A stretch of 64,000 nucleotides of DNA, taken from the NCBI GenBank assembly GCA_945877575.1, contig CAMDUE010000002.1, positions 124,001 to 188,000 of the forward strand. Reading direction: 5' to 3'. A program made the translations under genes and the position numbers. Below are positions 53,152-62,498 of this stretch, piece by piece. Source of the DNA: Chitinophaga pinensis. Its GTDB lineage: Bacteria; Bacteroidota; Bacteroidia; NS11-12g; UBA955. The notes under the pieces were generated by a model. That model worked only from the letters and a program-made list of their open reading frames with translations, was not told the origin of the DNA and did no database searches. How positions within the stretch are numbered: position 1 is the stretch's first letter; each line of letters begins with the position of its first letter.

Positions 53152-53937
53152 ATGCATAAACTGCGTCTACTCCTAACCGTTATTGTTATTGCGCTGCTGC
53201 AAAGCGGGTGCGTCAACTATAAGAATCAGATCTTTTTTCAAGGACTATCAGATACCACGTATAATGCGAGCATGCAACAGCCCGATCCCGTGATTCAACG
53301 AGGAGATCAGCTCATGATTATGGTTTATGCGCTGGACCCCACTTCGGCGCAGCAGTTCAACCAAGTGATGGGTGGCGGACAAGGCGGTGGGGGAGCAATG
53401 ATGATGGGCGGCGGACAAGGCGGCGGATTCATGGGCTATTTGGTGGATGAAATGGGAAACATTGACTTTCCGAAGTTGGGAACTTTGAAGGTGATGGGGT
53501 ATTCTCAGCAACGGTTGAGGGATTCATTGCAATTGTGGTTATTGCCGTATTTGAAGGAGCCAGTGGTTCAGGTGAGAATCATGAATTTTAGGGTTACATT
53601 CATGACCATTGACAGGGCGAGCACTTCGGTGATAACGAATAATAAGACCAACATCATTCAGTTTTTGGGAATGGTGGGCGGTATCAATTACCTGGATAGA
53701 AAAGATAAGGTGATGATCATTAGGCAGGTGAATGATTTTAGACAGATCATTAACGTGGACTTTACGGATAAGAGCATTTTTGACAGTCCGGCGTTTTATT
53801 TGCAGCCGAACGACATCATTTATGTGTATCCGAACAACCGTAAGTTTGTGGATTTCAACTTGCAGTTGTTGACCTATGTAACCACTATTAGTAGTACCAT
53901 CAGCATCTTCTTGCTTTATTTGAACAACCTGAAATAA
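53152..53937 (+). CDS. Polysaccharide export outer-membrane lipoprotein (Wza/PCP-associated)
   Basis: From ATG 53152 it has 261 residues with a lipoprotein signal (MHKLRLLLTVIVIALLQSGC, Cys at 20). The Poly_export domain follows: QPDPVIQRGDQLMIMVYALDP (about 42), a Gly/Met-rich loop (GGGQGGGGAMMMGGGQGGG, about 78-96), GYLVDEMGNIDFPKLG and a SLBB-like region to NDIIYVYPN. It ends in a hydrophobic helix, which Bacteroidota homologues use instead of the Wza helical barrel. It forms the outer-membrane channel; the Wzc-like kinase starts in the next base. Confidence 0.93.
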   Translation: MHKLRLLLTVIVIALLQSGCVNYKNQIFFQGLSDTTYNASMQQPDPVIQRGDQLMIMVYALDPTSAQQFNQVMGGGQGGGGAMMMGGGQGGGFMGYLVDEMGNIDFPKLGTLKVMGYSQQRLRDSLQLWLLPYLKEPVVQVRIMNFRVTFMTIDRASTSVITNNKTNIIQFLGMVGGINYLDRKDKVMIIRQVNDFRQIINVDFTDKSIFDSPAFYLQPNDIIYVYPNNRKFVDFNLQLLTYVTTISSTISIFLLYLNNLK

Positions 53938-56427
53938 ATGGCGAACAGAGACGAATTTGACGAGTTTGAAGAAGGCGGTGCCTCCCAAACTAACACCATG
54001 GAAGTGGTCATGCGCGACTACCTTCCGTATTGGCCGGTAATTACCTTGGCCGCCATTTTGGGATTCTTCGCGGGTTCCATGTATCTCAAGACCCAGGTGC
54101 CCGTGTATCAGGTGGATGCAAAGATTTTGCTTAAAGATGAGGTGAGCCAGTCTACCGATGCGATGATGAAGCAGGTGATTACCGGGCAGTCTCAGAGTCA
54201 GGTAGATGGTGAGTTGGAGATCATTCAGAGCTACGCGGTGATGCGCGATGCGGCCATTCGAGCGAATGCTCAGGTGGAGTTTGTTTGGGATGGAAGAATC
54301 CGCAAGCAATACGAAGACGCGGAAAACATGGCCATTGAGGTGTTGGTTGATACGTTCAAGGTTTCCGGGGGAAGTTTTACCGTGGATTATAAATCCGATT
54401 CCAAAACCCTCACCGTGGGTGGCGAGGACGTTCCTTGGGGCGTATGGACGGAAGTGGAAGGAAACCGTATTTATGTCCAACGGAAAGAAGGAATTGAAGA
54501 AAAAGAATTGCAGGAATTGTCGGCCTCATCGGCGCATATTTTGGCGCTGAATATTTATACTTTAGGGGATGCGGCCAATAGAATCAAGGGATCGTTTGTG
54601 GCGGAGCCCGATAAAAAGGAGTACTTGTTGAACCTCAGTTTGACCAATACCAATACCACTACGGGTAAACGTTGGTTGACGGGTATCATTGAAGCTTATC
54701 AAGTGCAAACGCAGGCGGAGAAGCGCAAAAAGAATCAGTTGATGATGGAATTCATTGACGATCGGTTAAATTTTGTGGGACAAGACCTGGACAGCATTGA
54801 GGGTTCTTTGGTGAACTTCAAGAAGGTCAATAATGTGGAGTTTTTGAGCATGGAAGCTCAGCGGGCGTTGGCGAAGGTGAGCGAGGGCGATAAACAGACT
54901 TCGCAGTTGGATCTTCAACTGTATATGCTTGACCATTTGGAGCAGTACGTGAAGGGCAGAATGGGCAAACCGGGCATGCTTCCGGTAGATGTGGGCATTC
55001 AGAACAGCATGCTGAATGAACTGATTTTGAAATTGTATGAGGCGGAGCAGGCGTTGGTGACTCAAACCACTACCGTGGGTCCGAACAGCGACTTATTGAA
55101 GCCTTTGAAGGCAAAAATTGCGACCTATAAAAGCGGAATATTGGAGAGCATTGCGAACGCTAGAACGCAGATGAAGGTGATGAAGAACCGCGCCGATGAT
55201 GACTTCCAACGTTTCAGTCAGCAGTATAGAGGCATGATGGGATTGGTACCTGATAAAGAGCGTGAGTTGTTCAATATTACCCGTCAGCAGAAAATCAAAG
55301 ACGCACAGTTCACCTTGTTGTTGCAGAAACGCGAGGAAATGGCCATCCAAAATGCGGGTATTTTGAGCGATATAAAAGTAGTGCAAGAGCCCAGCGGAGG
55401 CACACAAATATCGCCGGTACCCACTCAAACTTTGGGTATTACCACGGGTGCTTTGGTGGCGATAGTATTGTTGGTGTTGTTTTTAAAGAGCAGTTTGAAC
55501 AATAAAATTTTGTCTCGCTCAGAAATTGAGGCGCGCACCAAGATCAACGTGGTGGGCGAGATCATTCAAACGGAGACCGATTCACCGCTGATCATGAAAG
55601 ACGGCAATCGTACGCTGATTGCGGAGCAGTTTAGAGGCCTTAGAACCAGTTTGAGTTATTTGACGCCTTCGGGAAAATCGAAGTTGTTGGTGACGTCTTC
55701 GTTCCCGGGGGAAGGAAAATCGTTCATTGCCTCGAACATTGCCTTAGGTTACGCCTTAGCGGGTAAGAAGACGGTGATCATTGAGTCGGATTTGCGCAAG
55801 CCCAACATTGCCAAGCACTTCAGCATATCGAGAAGAACGGGTTTGAGTGTGTACTTGTCTGGAAATACCAAAAAGGAAGACATTCTATTTGATGTAGAGG
55901 GATATCCCAATTTGTATGTAATACCGGCAGGACCCATACCTCCCAACCCGGTAGAATTGATCTTGAACGGAAGATACGAGGCCTTGATTCAAGAGTTGGG
56001 CGAAGACTTTGACCACGTGGTGATTGACTGTCCGCCGTTGGGATTGGTAACCGACGCGCAAGAAATTGGACAGTGGGTAGATTACGCGGTGTTGGTGGTT
56101 AGACATAGATATACCCCGAGAGAGGCGGTGAGCAACATTTTGGATCGCACCAAGCGCGAGAATCGTTTCAAGCAATCGGCGATTGTGATGAACGGCTTGA
56201 AGGGCGGAATCAGCGGCTACGGTTACGGATATAACTACGGTTACGGTCGCTACGGATACGGATACGGCTACGGCTATGGCTATGGCTATGGCTATGGCTA
56301 TGGCTACGGAAAGAGCTACGGTTATGGGTATTATGGCAGTGAGAAAAAGCGCAAGAATCGTTTGGGTAGCTTGGTTTGGAACATCTTTGTGGCACCGTTT
56401 GGAGCGTTTTTGGGTATTCGCAAATAA
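53938..56427 (+). CDS. Wzc-like chain-length determinant tyrosine autokinase with Gly-Tyr tail
   Basis: An 829-residue polysaccharide copolymerase plus BY-kinase. An N-terminal membrane helix (about 28-46), a large coiled-coil periplasmic part, and a second helix (about 502-518) precede the kinase: Walker A SSFPGEGKSFIASNIA (about 587), Walker A' VIIESDLRKPN (about 615) and Walker B HVVIDCPPLG (about 698). The C-terminus holds a tyrosine cluster, here 19 tyrosines mainly as Gly-Tyr dipeptides (about 760-800), written by a near-perfect 6-bp tandem repeat. Autophosphorylation there controls polymer export. The wza-type gene lies directly upstream. Confidence 0.93.
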   Translation: MANRDEFDEFEEGGASQTNTMEVVMRDYLPYWPVITLAAILGFFAGSMYLKTQVPVYQVDAKILLKDEVSQSTDAMMKQVITGQSQSQVDGELEIIQSYAVMRDAAIRANAQVEFVWDGRIRKQYEDAENMAIEVLVDTFKVSGGSFTVDYKSDSKTLTVGGEDVPWGVWTEVEGNRIYVQRKEGIEEKELQELSASSAHILALNIYTLGDAANRIKGSFVAEPDKKEYLLNLSLTNTNTTTGKRWLTGIIEAYQVQTQAEKRKKNQLMMEFIDDRLNFVGQDLDSIEGSLVNFKKVNNVEFLSMEAQRALAKVSEGDKQTSQLDLQLYMLDHLEQYVKGRMGKPGMLPVDVGIQNSMLNELILKLYEAEQALVTQTTTVGPNSDLLKPLKAKIATYKSGILESIANARTQMKVMKNRADDDFQRFSQQYRGMMGLVPDKERELFNITRQQKIKDAQFTLLLQKREEMAIQNAGILSDIKVVQEPSGGTQISPVPTQTLGITTGALVAIVLLVLFLKSSLNNKILSRSEIEARTKINVVGEIIQTETDSPLIMKDGNRTLIAEQFRGLRTSLSYLTPSGKSKLLVTSSFPGEGKSFIASNIALGYALAGKKTVIIESDLRKPNIAKHFSISRRTGLSVYLSGNTKKEDILFDVEGYPNLYVIPAGPIPPNPVELILNGRYEALIQELGEDFDHVVIDCPPLGLVTDAQEIGQWVDYAVLVVRHRYTPREAVSNILDRTKRENRFKQSAIVMNGLKGGISGYGYGYNYGYGRYGYGYGYGYGYGYGYGYGYGKSYGYGYYGSEKKRKNRLGSLVWNIFVAPFGAFLGIRK
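56210..56337 (+). repeat. GGNTAY hexanucleotide tandem repeat in the wzc tail
   Basis: GGTTAC, GGATAC, GGCTAC and GGCTAT units repeat with few interruptions. They code Gly-Tyr dipeptides and could expand or shrink by slippage without a frameshift, since each unit is two codons. Confidence 0.85.
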
Positions 56428-56452
56428 AATTGTGCCATTGACAAAACCTATA

Positions 56453-56481
56453 ATTTCATCGATGAAATCCTATTATCTTTG
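56453..56481 (+). promoter_or_regulatory. 16-bp perfect palindrome and -7 box between wzc and the HTH gene
   Basis: ATTTCATCGATGAAAT (56453-56468) is a perfect palindrome, just upstream of TATCTTTG (56474-56481), a perfect -7 box. The palindrome sits where a repressor or activator would act and may bind the HTH protein coded next. Confidence 0.45.
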
Positions 56482-56547
56482 TTACTCAAAATTGTATCAG
56501 TTCGGTGTGACTGAAAGAGCGGAGCTCTGCAAGCGCGAAGCGCTTTT

Positions 56548-56575
56548 AGTCGATAGTCCAAAGTCCGTAGTCGGG
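56548..56575. repeat. Heptamer array J (4 words)
   Basis: TAGTCGA, TAGTCCA, AAGTCCG and TAGTCGG, 7 bp each, 20 bp before the start of the HTH gene. It is the shortest block. Confidence 0.75.
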
Positions 56576-56595
56576 AGGAAATGCAAGATTAAACA

Positions 56596-57120
56596 TTGGT
56601 TTTAGAAACATTATTACAGGGAAAAATTCGGGTTAAGTTGTTGACCAAGCTTTTGTTGAACCCTAGTAATACCGTGTATTTGAGGGGATTGGAGAAGGAG
56701 TTTGGGGTTAGCAGCAATACGGTGAGGCATGAATTGAATAAGCTCGGTGAAATCAAATTGATTGAAGTTGCTGAATCTGAAGAAGGAAATCAAAAACAGT
56801 ATCGAGCCAATGTGAAACACCCCATGTTTGGAAATCTACGCGGATTAATCTTAAAACATGTTGGTTTGGATGCTTTGATTGAAAAGGTATTTCATAAGCT
56901 CGGAGAAGTTCAATCGGTTTATTTAACCAACGATTGGGCGGAAGGCAAAGAGTCTCCCTTCATTGATTTGGTGGTAGTAGGAGCTGTGGATAAGAGTTAT
57001 ATGATGGGACTGATTGAAAAGGCGGAAAAACTGATATCCAAAAAAATCAGGGTGGCCGTTTACGGATTGGAATTTAACGAGGCAAACCTCAGTGGTTTGT
57101 CGTTTGTACAAATATTATGA
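56596..57120 (+). CDS. Winged-helix regulator with nucleotidyltransferase-like C-terminal domain
   Basis: A 174-residue protein starting at TTG (no nearby ATG preserves the fold). The N-terminal part (about 5-70) is a winged helix: [38 protein letters not shown] (split: [16 protein letters not shown] is the recognition helix). The C-terminal half (about 90-170) resembles a MNT/nucleotidyltransferase fold ([22 protein letters not shown], with Asp-x-Val). Such proteins occur in Bacteroidota polysaccharide loci and may regulate them. It overlaps the dehydrogenase start by 4 bp. Confidence 0.75.
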   Translation: MVLETLLQGKIRVKLLTKLLLNPSNTVYLRGLEKEFGVSSNTVRHELNKLGEIKLIEVAESEEGNQKQYRANVKHPMFGNLRGLILKHVGLDALIEKVFHKLGEVQSVYLTNDWAEGKESPFIDLVVVGAVDKSYMMGLIEKAEKLISKKIRVAVYGLEFNEANLSGLSFVQIL

Positions 57121-58406
57121 ATTACCCTAAACCCAAAATTGCCATCATAGGACTCGGATACGTGGGACTACCTTTGGCAGTGGCTTTTGCTGAGAAATAC
57201 TCGGTGGTTGGATTTGATATCAACGAAAAGCGTGTAGCTGAATTGAAGAACGGCAAAGACACCACTCTTGAAATAGAGGATGAATTGTTGCAAAAAGTTC
57301 TTCAAAGCGGTGGACTTGCAGTCAGCACCCATTCTGATGACATTAAAGATTGTAACGTATTCATTGTTACCGTGCCTACTCCTACAGACAAGCACAACCG
57401 TCCGGTATTGACCCCCATGATCAAAGCCAGCGAAACCATTGGTAAGATATGGGCTGAGTCGATTAACAGTGATCAAAAGCCCATAGTTATTTACGAAAGC
57501 ACGGTTTATCCAGGTGTTACTGAAGAAGAGATGGTTCCGGTTTTGGAAAAAACCAGTGGTTTGAAGTTCAACGAGGACTTTTTCGTGGGATATTCACCCG
57601 AAAGAATCAATCCGGGTGATAAAGAACACACGGTGACCAAAATATTGAAGGTGACCAGCGGAAGCACGCCTGAAATTGCAGAATACATTGATCAAATGTA
57701 TAAGAGCATCATCACGGCAGGTACGCACAAGGCTCCCAGCATTAAGGTTGCTGAGGCGGCTAAGGTTATTGAAAACTCTCAACGCGACATCAATATTGCT
57801 TTTGTAAATGAGTTGAGCAAAATTTTCAATTTGATGGGTATCGATACCTTAGAGGTTTTAGAAGCGGCTGGAACCAAGTGGAATTTCTTGAAGTTCAAGC
57901 CCGGTTTGGTGGGAGGACATTGTATTGGTGTTGACCCTTATTACTTAGCGCAAAAAGCCCAAGAAGTGGGTTATCACCCAGAAATCATTTTGGCTGGACG
58001 TCGCTTGAACGATTCCATGGGTAAACATGTTGCCACCGAAGTGGTGAAATTGATGATGCGCAAGGATTTGAAGGTGATTGATTCTAAAGTATTGATTTTA
58101 GGATTTACTTTTAAGGAGGATTGTCCAGACGTTAGAAATACCCGTGTGATAGACATTTATCAAGAATTGAAGAATTTTGATATACAAGTGGATGTTTACG
58201 ACCCTTGGGCTAATCCAGAAGAGGTAATGCACGAATACGCAATTACAGTGGTTAACGAATTACCAAAAGAAGAGTACAGTGCAGTTATTTTGGCGGTTGC
58301 GCATAAGGAATTTGCAGACTTAAATATTAGAAGCATTGCCAATAATGGTGTTGTTTATGATGTTAAAGGGGTTTTGAGTAAAGAACAGGTAGATGCAAGG
58401 CTCTAA
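57117..58406 (+). CDS. UDP-N-acetyl-hexosamine 6-dehydrogenase (nucleotide sugar dehydrogenase)
   Basis: A 429-residue UDP-glucose/GDP-mannose dehydrogenase-family enzyme, type of TviB/WbpO. It has the NAD motif [17 protein letters not shown] (about 9-25), [11 protein letters not shown] (about 88), [13 protein letters not shown] (about 123), the catalytic-Cys motif [18 protein letters not shown] (Cys about 268) and [15 protein letters not shown] (about 329). [11 protein letters not shown] points to UDP-GlcNAc or UDP-GalNAc oxidation to the uronic acid. The epimerase overlaps by 14 bp. Confidence 0.9.
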   Translation: MNYPKPKIAIIGLGYVGLPLAVAFAEKYSVVGFDINEKRVAELKNGKDTTLEIEDELLQKVLQSGGLAVSTHSDDIKDCNVFIVTVPTPTDKHNRPVLTPMIKASETIGKIWAESINSDQKPIVIYESTVYPGVTEEEMVPVLEKTSGLKFNEDFFVGYSPERINPGDKEHTVTKILKVTSGSTPEIAEYIDQMYKSIITAGTHKAPSIKVAEAAKVIENSQRDINIAFVNELSKIFNLMGIDTLEVLEAAGTKWNFLKFKPGLVGGHCIGVDPYYLAQKAQEVGYHPEIILAGRRLNDSMGKHVATEVVKLMMRKDLKVIDSKVLILGFTFKEDCPDVRNTRVIDIYQELKNFDIQVDVYDPWANPEEVMHEYAITVVNELPKEEYSAVILAVAHKEFADLNIRSIANNGVVYDVKGVLSKEQVDARL

Positions 58407-59409
58407 GGTTTTAGTCACTGGAACAGCTGGATTCATTGGTTTCCATTTGGCTGAGAGGCTCATAAAAGAAGGCTATGAAGTTGTTGGCTTGGACATCATC
58501 AACGACTATTACGATGTCAACCTTAAACTCAATAGATTGAAAGAACATGGGGTTACAGCTGAATTTAAAACCGTTGTACAATCTATAAAACACCCCAAAT
58601 ATCGTTTCCTTCAAATGGATTTGGCCGACCACGATGAAGTGGTTAATTTCATGATTGAGGAGAAATTCGACTATGTAGTCAATTTGGCTGCCCAAGCAGG
58701 TGTTCGTTATTCTTTGGAAAATCCACGTGCATATACCCACAGTAATATTGATGGATTCTTGAGTGTTTTAGAAGGTGCAAGGCATAGTCAAGTCAAGCAT
58801 TTGATTTTTGCGAGTACAAGCTCGATATACGGTTTGAATACAGAAATGCCTTTGAGCGAAGATCAAAAAACAGATCGTCCTATGGCATTATACGCTGCCA
58901 CCAAAAAAGCGAATGAGTTAATGGCACATTCATACGCTCATTTGTATCAAATCCCTTGCACCGGACTTCGTTTTTTCACTGTTTACGGACCTTGGGGAAG
59001 GCCTGATATGGCATTGTTTTTATTCGCAGATGCCATTCTCAAAGACGAACCCATCAATGTGTTCAATCACGGTGAAATGATCCGTGATTTCACCTATGTA
59101 GATGACATTGTAGAAAGTATTTACAGATTGATACCTAAACCTGCTCCTGAAAACCAACAGAAAGTTCCTTTTCAGGTTTTTAATATAGGAAATTCTTCTC
59201 CGGTGCAGTTAATGGCATACATAGAAGCTTTGGAAAAAGCTTTGGGTAAAACAGCCAAGAAGAACTTTATGGATATTCAAGCGGGAGATGTTCCAGCGAC
59301 TCATGCGGATGTTCAGAAGTTGGAAGAATATGTAAATTTCAGACCTAAAACTTCAGTTGAGGAAGGAGTTAAAAAATTTGTAGAATGGTATTTAAATTCG
59401 AATAGATAA
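58393..59409 (+). CDS. UDP-uronate 4-epimerase-like SDR
   Basis: A 338-residue extended SDR. It has [20 protein letters not shown] (about 8-27), [14 protein letters not shown] (about 97), catalytic SSSIYG (about 137) and [19 protein letters not shown] (Tyr about 161, Lys about 165). It resembles UDP-glucuronate 4-epimerases (CapI/LspL) rather than GalE. The preceding dehydrogenase may supply its uronic acid substrate, for a capsule or O-antigen. Confidence 0.88.
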   Translation: MQGSKVLVTGTAGFIGFHLAERLIKEGYEVVGLDIINDYYDVNLKLNRLKEHGVTAEFKTVVQSIKHPKYRFLQMDLADHDEVVNFMIEEKFDYVVNLAAQAGVRYSLENPRAYTHSNIDGFLSVLEGARHSQVKHLIFASTSSIYGLNTEMPLSEDQKTDRPMALYAATKKANELMAHSYAHLYQIPCTGLRFFTVYGPWGRPDMALFLFADAILKDEPINVFNHGEMIRDFTYVDDIVESIYRLIPKPAPENQQKVPFQVFNIGNSSPVQLMAYIEALEKALGKTAKKNFMDIQAGDVPATHADVQKLEEYVNFRPKTSVEEGVKKFVEWYLNSNR

Positions 59410-60270
59410 ATGTCCAAAGATAACAAACAAGAAAATTGGATTTTTGAAATTTCACCATACAGGTCTAATTTCAAATTAAACATTAAGGAAATCTATCAAT
59501 ACCGTGATTTACTTTCTTTATTTATTAGAAGAGATATAGTTTCGATATACAAACAAACCATATTGGGCCCGTTGTGGTATTTCATATCACCTTTATTAGC
59601 ATCAATTACTCAATACATAGTATTTGGACAAATTGCTGAATTGCCTTCTGATGGAACGCATTATTTTATTTTTGTTCTTTGTGGTAATGTGTTGTGGAGT
59701 TATTTCCAAACTTCACTTAATGCAACTGCAAATACGTTTCAAGCCAATCAAGGCATTTTTGGTAAAGTTTATTTCCCTAGGGCAATTGTACCTTTATCGA
59801 TTACTGCGTCTAACTTATTTCAGTTTGGAATTAAAATGTTGTTGATGTTGGTATTTATACTTTTCATGGGATTAATTAAAAACATCAATATTTGGGCACT
59901 TACCTTACCGTTTTTAATTTTAATAATGGCCCTAATTTCTATGGGTTTAGGAATGATAATTAGTTCAATGACAACGAAATACAAGGATTTTACCCAATTG
60001 ATGAGTTTTGCTGTAGGGTTAGCCATGTATATTACCCCGGTGATTTATCCAACTAGTTTGTTCATACAAAAATTGGGTCCTAATAAGCAATGGATGATAT
60101 ATGCGAATCCATTAACCAGTATTTTTGATGTATTTAGATATGGTTTTTTGGGTGCAGGAAGTATTAATTTTCATGGTTTGTTGTATAGCGTGGTATTTGC
60201 TATTACAGTATATATCACTGGATTGTTTGTGTTTAATCGTGTAGAAAAGTCCTTTATGGACACCATATAA
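59410..60270 (+). CDS. wzm: ABC-2 polysaccharide export permease (Wzm-type)
   Basis: A 286-residue membrane protein with six predicted helices. It has FIRRDIVSIYKQTILGPLWYFISPLL (split: LFIRRDIVSIYKQ at about 36) and the TQ-rich VFGQIAELPSDGTHYFIFVLCGNVLW, typical of Wzm/KpsM permeases that push lipid-linked polysaccharide out of the cytosol. The Wzt ATPase follows 3 bp downstream. The DNA from here on is more AT-rich than in the wza-wzc part. Confidence 0.92.
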   Translation: MSKDNKQENWIFEISPYRSNFKLNIKEIYQYRDLLSLFIRRDIVSIYKQTILGPLWYFISPLLASITQYIVFGQIAELPSDGTHYFIFVLCGNVLWSYFQTSLNATANTFQANQGIFGKVYFPRAIVPLSITASNLFQFGIKMLLMLVFILFMGLIKNINIWALTLPFLILIMALISMGLGMIISSMTTKYKDFTQLMSFAVGLAMYITPVIYPTSLFIQKLGPNKQWMIYANPLTSIFDVFRYGFLGAGSINFHGLLYSVVFAITVYITGLFVFNRVEKSFMDTI

Positions 60271-60273
60271 TTC

Positions 60274-61539
60274 ATGAGTGATGTAATTTTAAAGGTCGAA
60301 AATGTTTCTAAACTTTATCGCTTAGGAACGGTTGGATCAGGCACCTTTGGAGGAGATGTTCAACGTTTTTGGAAGACCAAAATTTTGGGTCAGGAAGATC
60401 CGTTTACGAAAGTAGGTCAGACGAATGATCGTACTTCAAAAGATAAAGCGGATTTTGTATGGGCTTTGAAAGACATTAATTTTGAAGTTAAACGAGGTGA
60501 AGTATTAGGAATAATTGGTAAAAACGGTGCAGGAAAATCCACTTTGTTAAAATTATTAAGTCGCATTACTACGCCTACAACAGGAAGTATAAAAAGTGCG
60601 GGCCGTATGGCTTCTTTACTAGAAGTGGGTACAGGCTTTCACCCTGAGCTAACAGGAAGGGAGAACATATTTCTAAATGGGGCAATTCTTGGTATGACTA
60701 AGAAGGAAATCCAAGGCAAGTTTGATGAAATAGTTGATTTTTCTGGTTGTGATTTGTACATCGATACTCCTACTAAACGATATAGCTCTGGTATGACTGT
60801 GCGATTAGGTTTCGCAGTCGCGGCTTTCTTAGATCCAGAGATATTGGTGGTAGATGAAGTATTGGCCGTTGGGGATGCTGAGTTTCAGAAGAAGGCGATA
60901 GGCAAAATGCAGCAAATTAGCAAAGGGGAAGGGAGAACTGTACTTTTTGTTAGTCACAATATGGAATCTGTAAGACAATTATGCACTAGTGCAATTAGTT
61001 TGAAAAATGGCACCATATTCCAAAATGGAAACGTTGCAAGAATAATCAACTCTTATCTGGAAGGGGATGAGTTTTTACACTCGGGTCCTATATACAGAGA
61101 AAGTAATTGGAAACGATTGAAATATGAAAACTTTCAGAAGGGCGTAAGTATTGCAAGTGTAACCAGATTGAACAGTGAAGAAATATATGGAGAATATTTA
61201 GAATTATCAATAGTTCTAAATGAATGTGACCCAAAATTAATTACATACGTAGGGTTTCACATTAATGATACACTATCGAGAGTTGCAAGTGGTATTCAAA
61301 TATTAGGAGCGTTACAATTTGAAAACCATGAAAGTAGAATACAAATTGATTTGGGAAATTTAATTGATGGCGATTATTATATGACAATATGGGTGGGGCA
61401 TGTCTTTAATGGTAATAAATATATTGACCATGACTTAGTTACAAATGTTGTAAAATTCAGTCTAATTAGAAATACCAATTATTTTCCCTGGGACAAAGAA
61501 CATTGGGGTAAAATTAGATTAAACACCGCATCGTTTTGA
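60274..61539 (+). CDS. wzt: ABC polysaccharide export ATPase (Wzt-type) with C-terminal carbohydrate-binding domain
   Basis: A 421-residue ATPase. Walker A is GIIGKNGAGKSTLLKLLSRI (about 84), the signature is YSSGMTVRLGFAVAAFL (about 170), and Walker B is EILVVDEVLAVGDAEFQKK (about 190). Residues about 260-421 are a beta-sandwich like the Wzt C-domain that recognises the modified chain end, which couples export to polymer completion. With Wzm it forms the exporter, so the polymer is made by an ABC-dependent route. Confidence 0.92.
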   Translation: MSDVILKVENVSKLYRLGTVGSGTFGGDVQRFWKTKILGQEDPFTKVGQTNDRTSKDKADFVWALKDINFEVKRGEVLGIIGKNGAGKSTLLKLLSRITTPTTGSIKSAGRMASLLEVGTGFHPELTGRENIFLNGAILGMTKKEIQGKFDEIVDFSGCDLYIDTPTKRYSSGMTVRLGFAVAAFLDPEILVVDEVLAVGDAEFQKKAIGKMQQISKGEGRTVLFVSHNMESVRQLCTSAISLKNGTIFQNGNVARIINSYLEGDEFLHSGPIYRESNWKRLKYENFQKGVSIASVTRLNSEEIYGEYLELSIVLNECDPKLITYVGFHINDTLSRVASGIQILGALQFENHESRIQIDLGNLIDGDYYMTIWVGHVFNGNKYIDHDLVTNVVKFSLIRNTNYFPWDKEHWGKIRLNTASF

Positions 61540-62498
61540 TTCAAAAGTTATTAAATAAAATGGGTTGGTATAACCTAAACTTATCAAAGAAATTTCGTCT
61601 CCTAAAGGAAGAGTATAATCAATTCAGTGCTATGATTGAGATACAGTCCTTAGTAGATGAAGTTTTAAAGGAGAGCGATAATTCGGAAAAGAATAATGAG
61701 GAGTTATATTCAAATCAAAATTTAAACCAGAAGCCAAAATTATTTCAATATTGGCATCAAGGTTTTGGTGAGCTTCCTGAGGTAATTTATAATTGTTATT
61801 TAACTGTAGATCACTTTTTAAGCAATGATTTTGAGATTGTCAGAATAGACTTTGATACACTATCGGATTATATCAAGTTGCCTGACTACATCATTAAAGC
61901 TAGAGAGGAGGAGCGAATGACAATTGCACACTTTTCAGATATTATTAGAAACAAACTTTTATTTGATTATGGAGGATTGTGGTTAGATAGTTCTGTAATG
62001 ATAACATCAACAGAAAGGGTTCGAGATTTTTACGGAAGTAGAAAGGTAGCATTCCAAAATGCTGCTGTATTTTCAAATCCTAAAGAACACCCTGTTCTTG
62101 TTGGTAGTTGGATGATATGGTCGAAAGAGGCAAACAACGAAACATTCGGGTTATCACAGAAGATTTTAGAAAAATATTGGCAAAACAACCGATTTGTGAG
62201 TGATTATTTCCTTTATCATATAATAATTTCTGACATTATTCGAAAGAGCCCCGCAATACGAGAAGAAATAAAATGGCATAAGAGATATTATTCAAATAAT
62301 TCACTTGATATTTTGTTTTTCTACTTAAATCGTAGTTTCAATTACGATGAAATAAAACACTTGTTTAAGAACATCGGGATACACAAATTAGATTTTAAAG
62401 CTATCAAGTCATCTGATAATGAAAATCTCAACTACAGTATTTTATATTGTAAAAACAAATTCGAAAAATTAATTTGGAGAAAATATATAAATGAATAA
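61536..62498 (+). CDS. Capsular polysaccharide glycosyltransferase (GT32/TcdA-like DxD)
   Basis: A 320-residue glycosyltransferase; the core starts PKLFQYWHQGFGELPEVIYN (about 69) and includes FSDIIRNKLLFDYGGLWLDSSVM with the DxD-like sugar-nucleotide site WLDSS (about 151). This pattern is shared with capsule synthesis transferases of the OCH1/GT32 type. It overlaps Wzt by 4 bp and the aminotransferase by 8 bp. The sugar and acceptor cannot be told. Confidence 0.85.
   Translation: MIQKLLNKMGWYNLNLSKKFRLLKEEYNQFSAMIEIQSLVDEVLKESDNSEKNNEELYSNQNLNQKPKLFQYWHQGFGELPEVIYNCYLTVDHFLSNDFEIVRIDFDTLSDYIKLPDYIIKAREEERMTIAHFSDIIRNKLLFDYGGLWLDSSVMITSTERVRDFYGSRKVAFQNAAVFSNPKEHPVLVGSWMIWSKEANNETFGLSQKILEKYWQNNRFVSDYFLYHIIISDIIRKSPAIREEIKWHKRYYSNNSLDILFFYLNRSFNYDEIKHLFKNIGIHKLDFKAIKSSDNENLNYSILYCKNKFEKLIWRKYINE

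Noticed and set aside
53539-54480. A 313-codon minus-strand ORF across the wza/wzc-type junction
   Set aside because: It runs antisense through two well-supported genes and across their boundary, with a His-rich random-looking sequence.
19275-56575. Heptamer arrays as a CRISPR array or classical minisatellite
   Set aside because: There are no conserved 25-40 bp repeats with unique spacers, and units are not identical; only the 7-bp register is constant.
19275-56575. Heptamer arrays as assembly junk or vector sequence
   Set aside because: They occur at ten places with continuous flanking genes and stay open in frame inside three of them, which is unlikely for artefacts; read-level proof is still not available to me.
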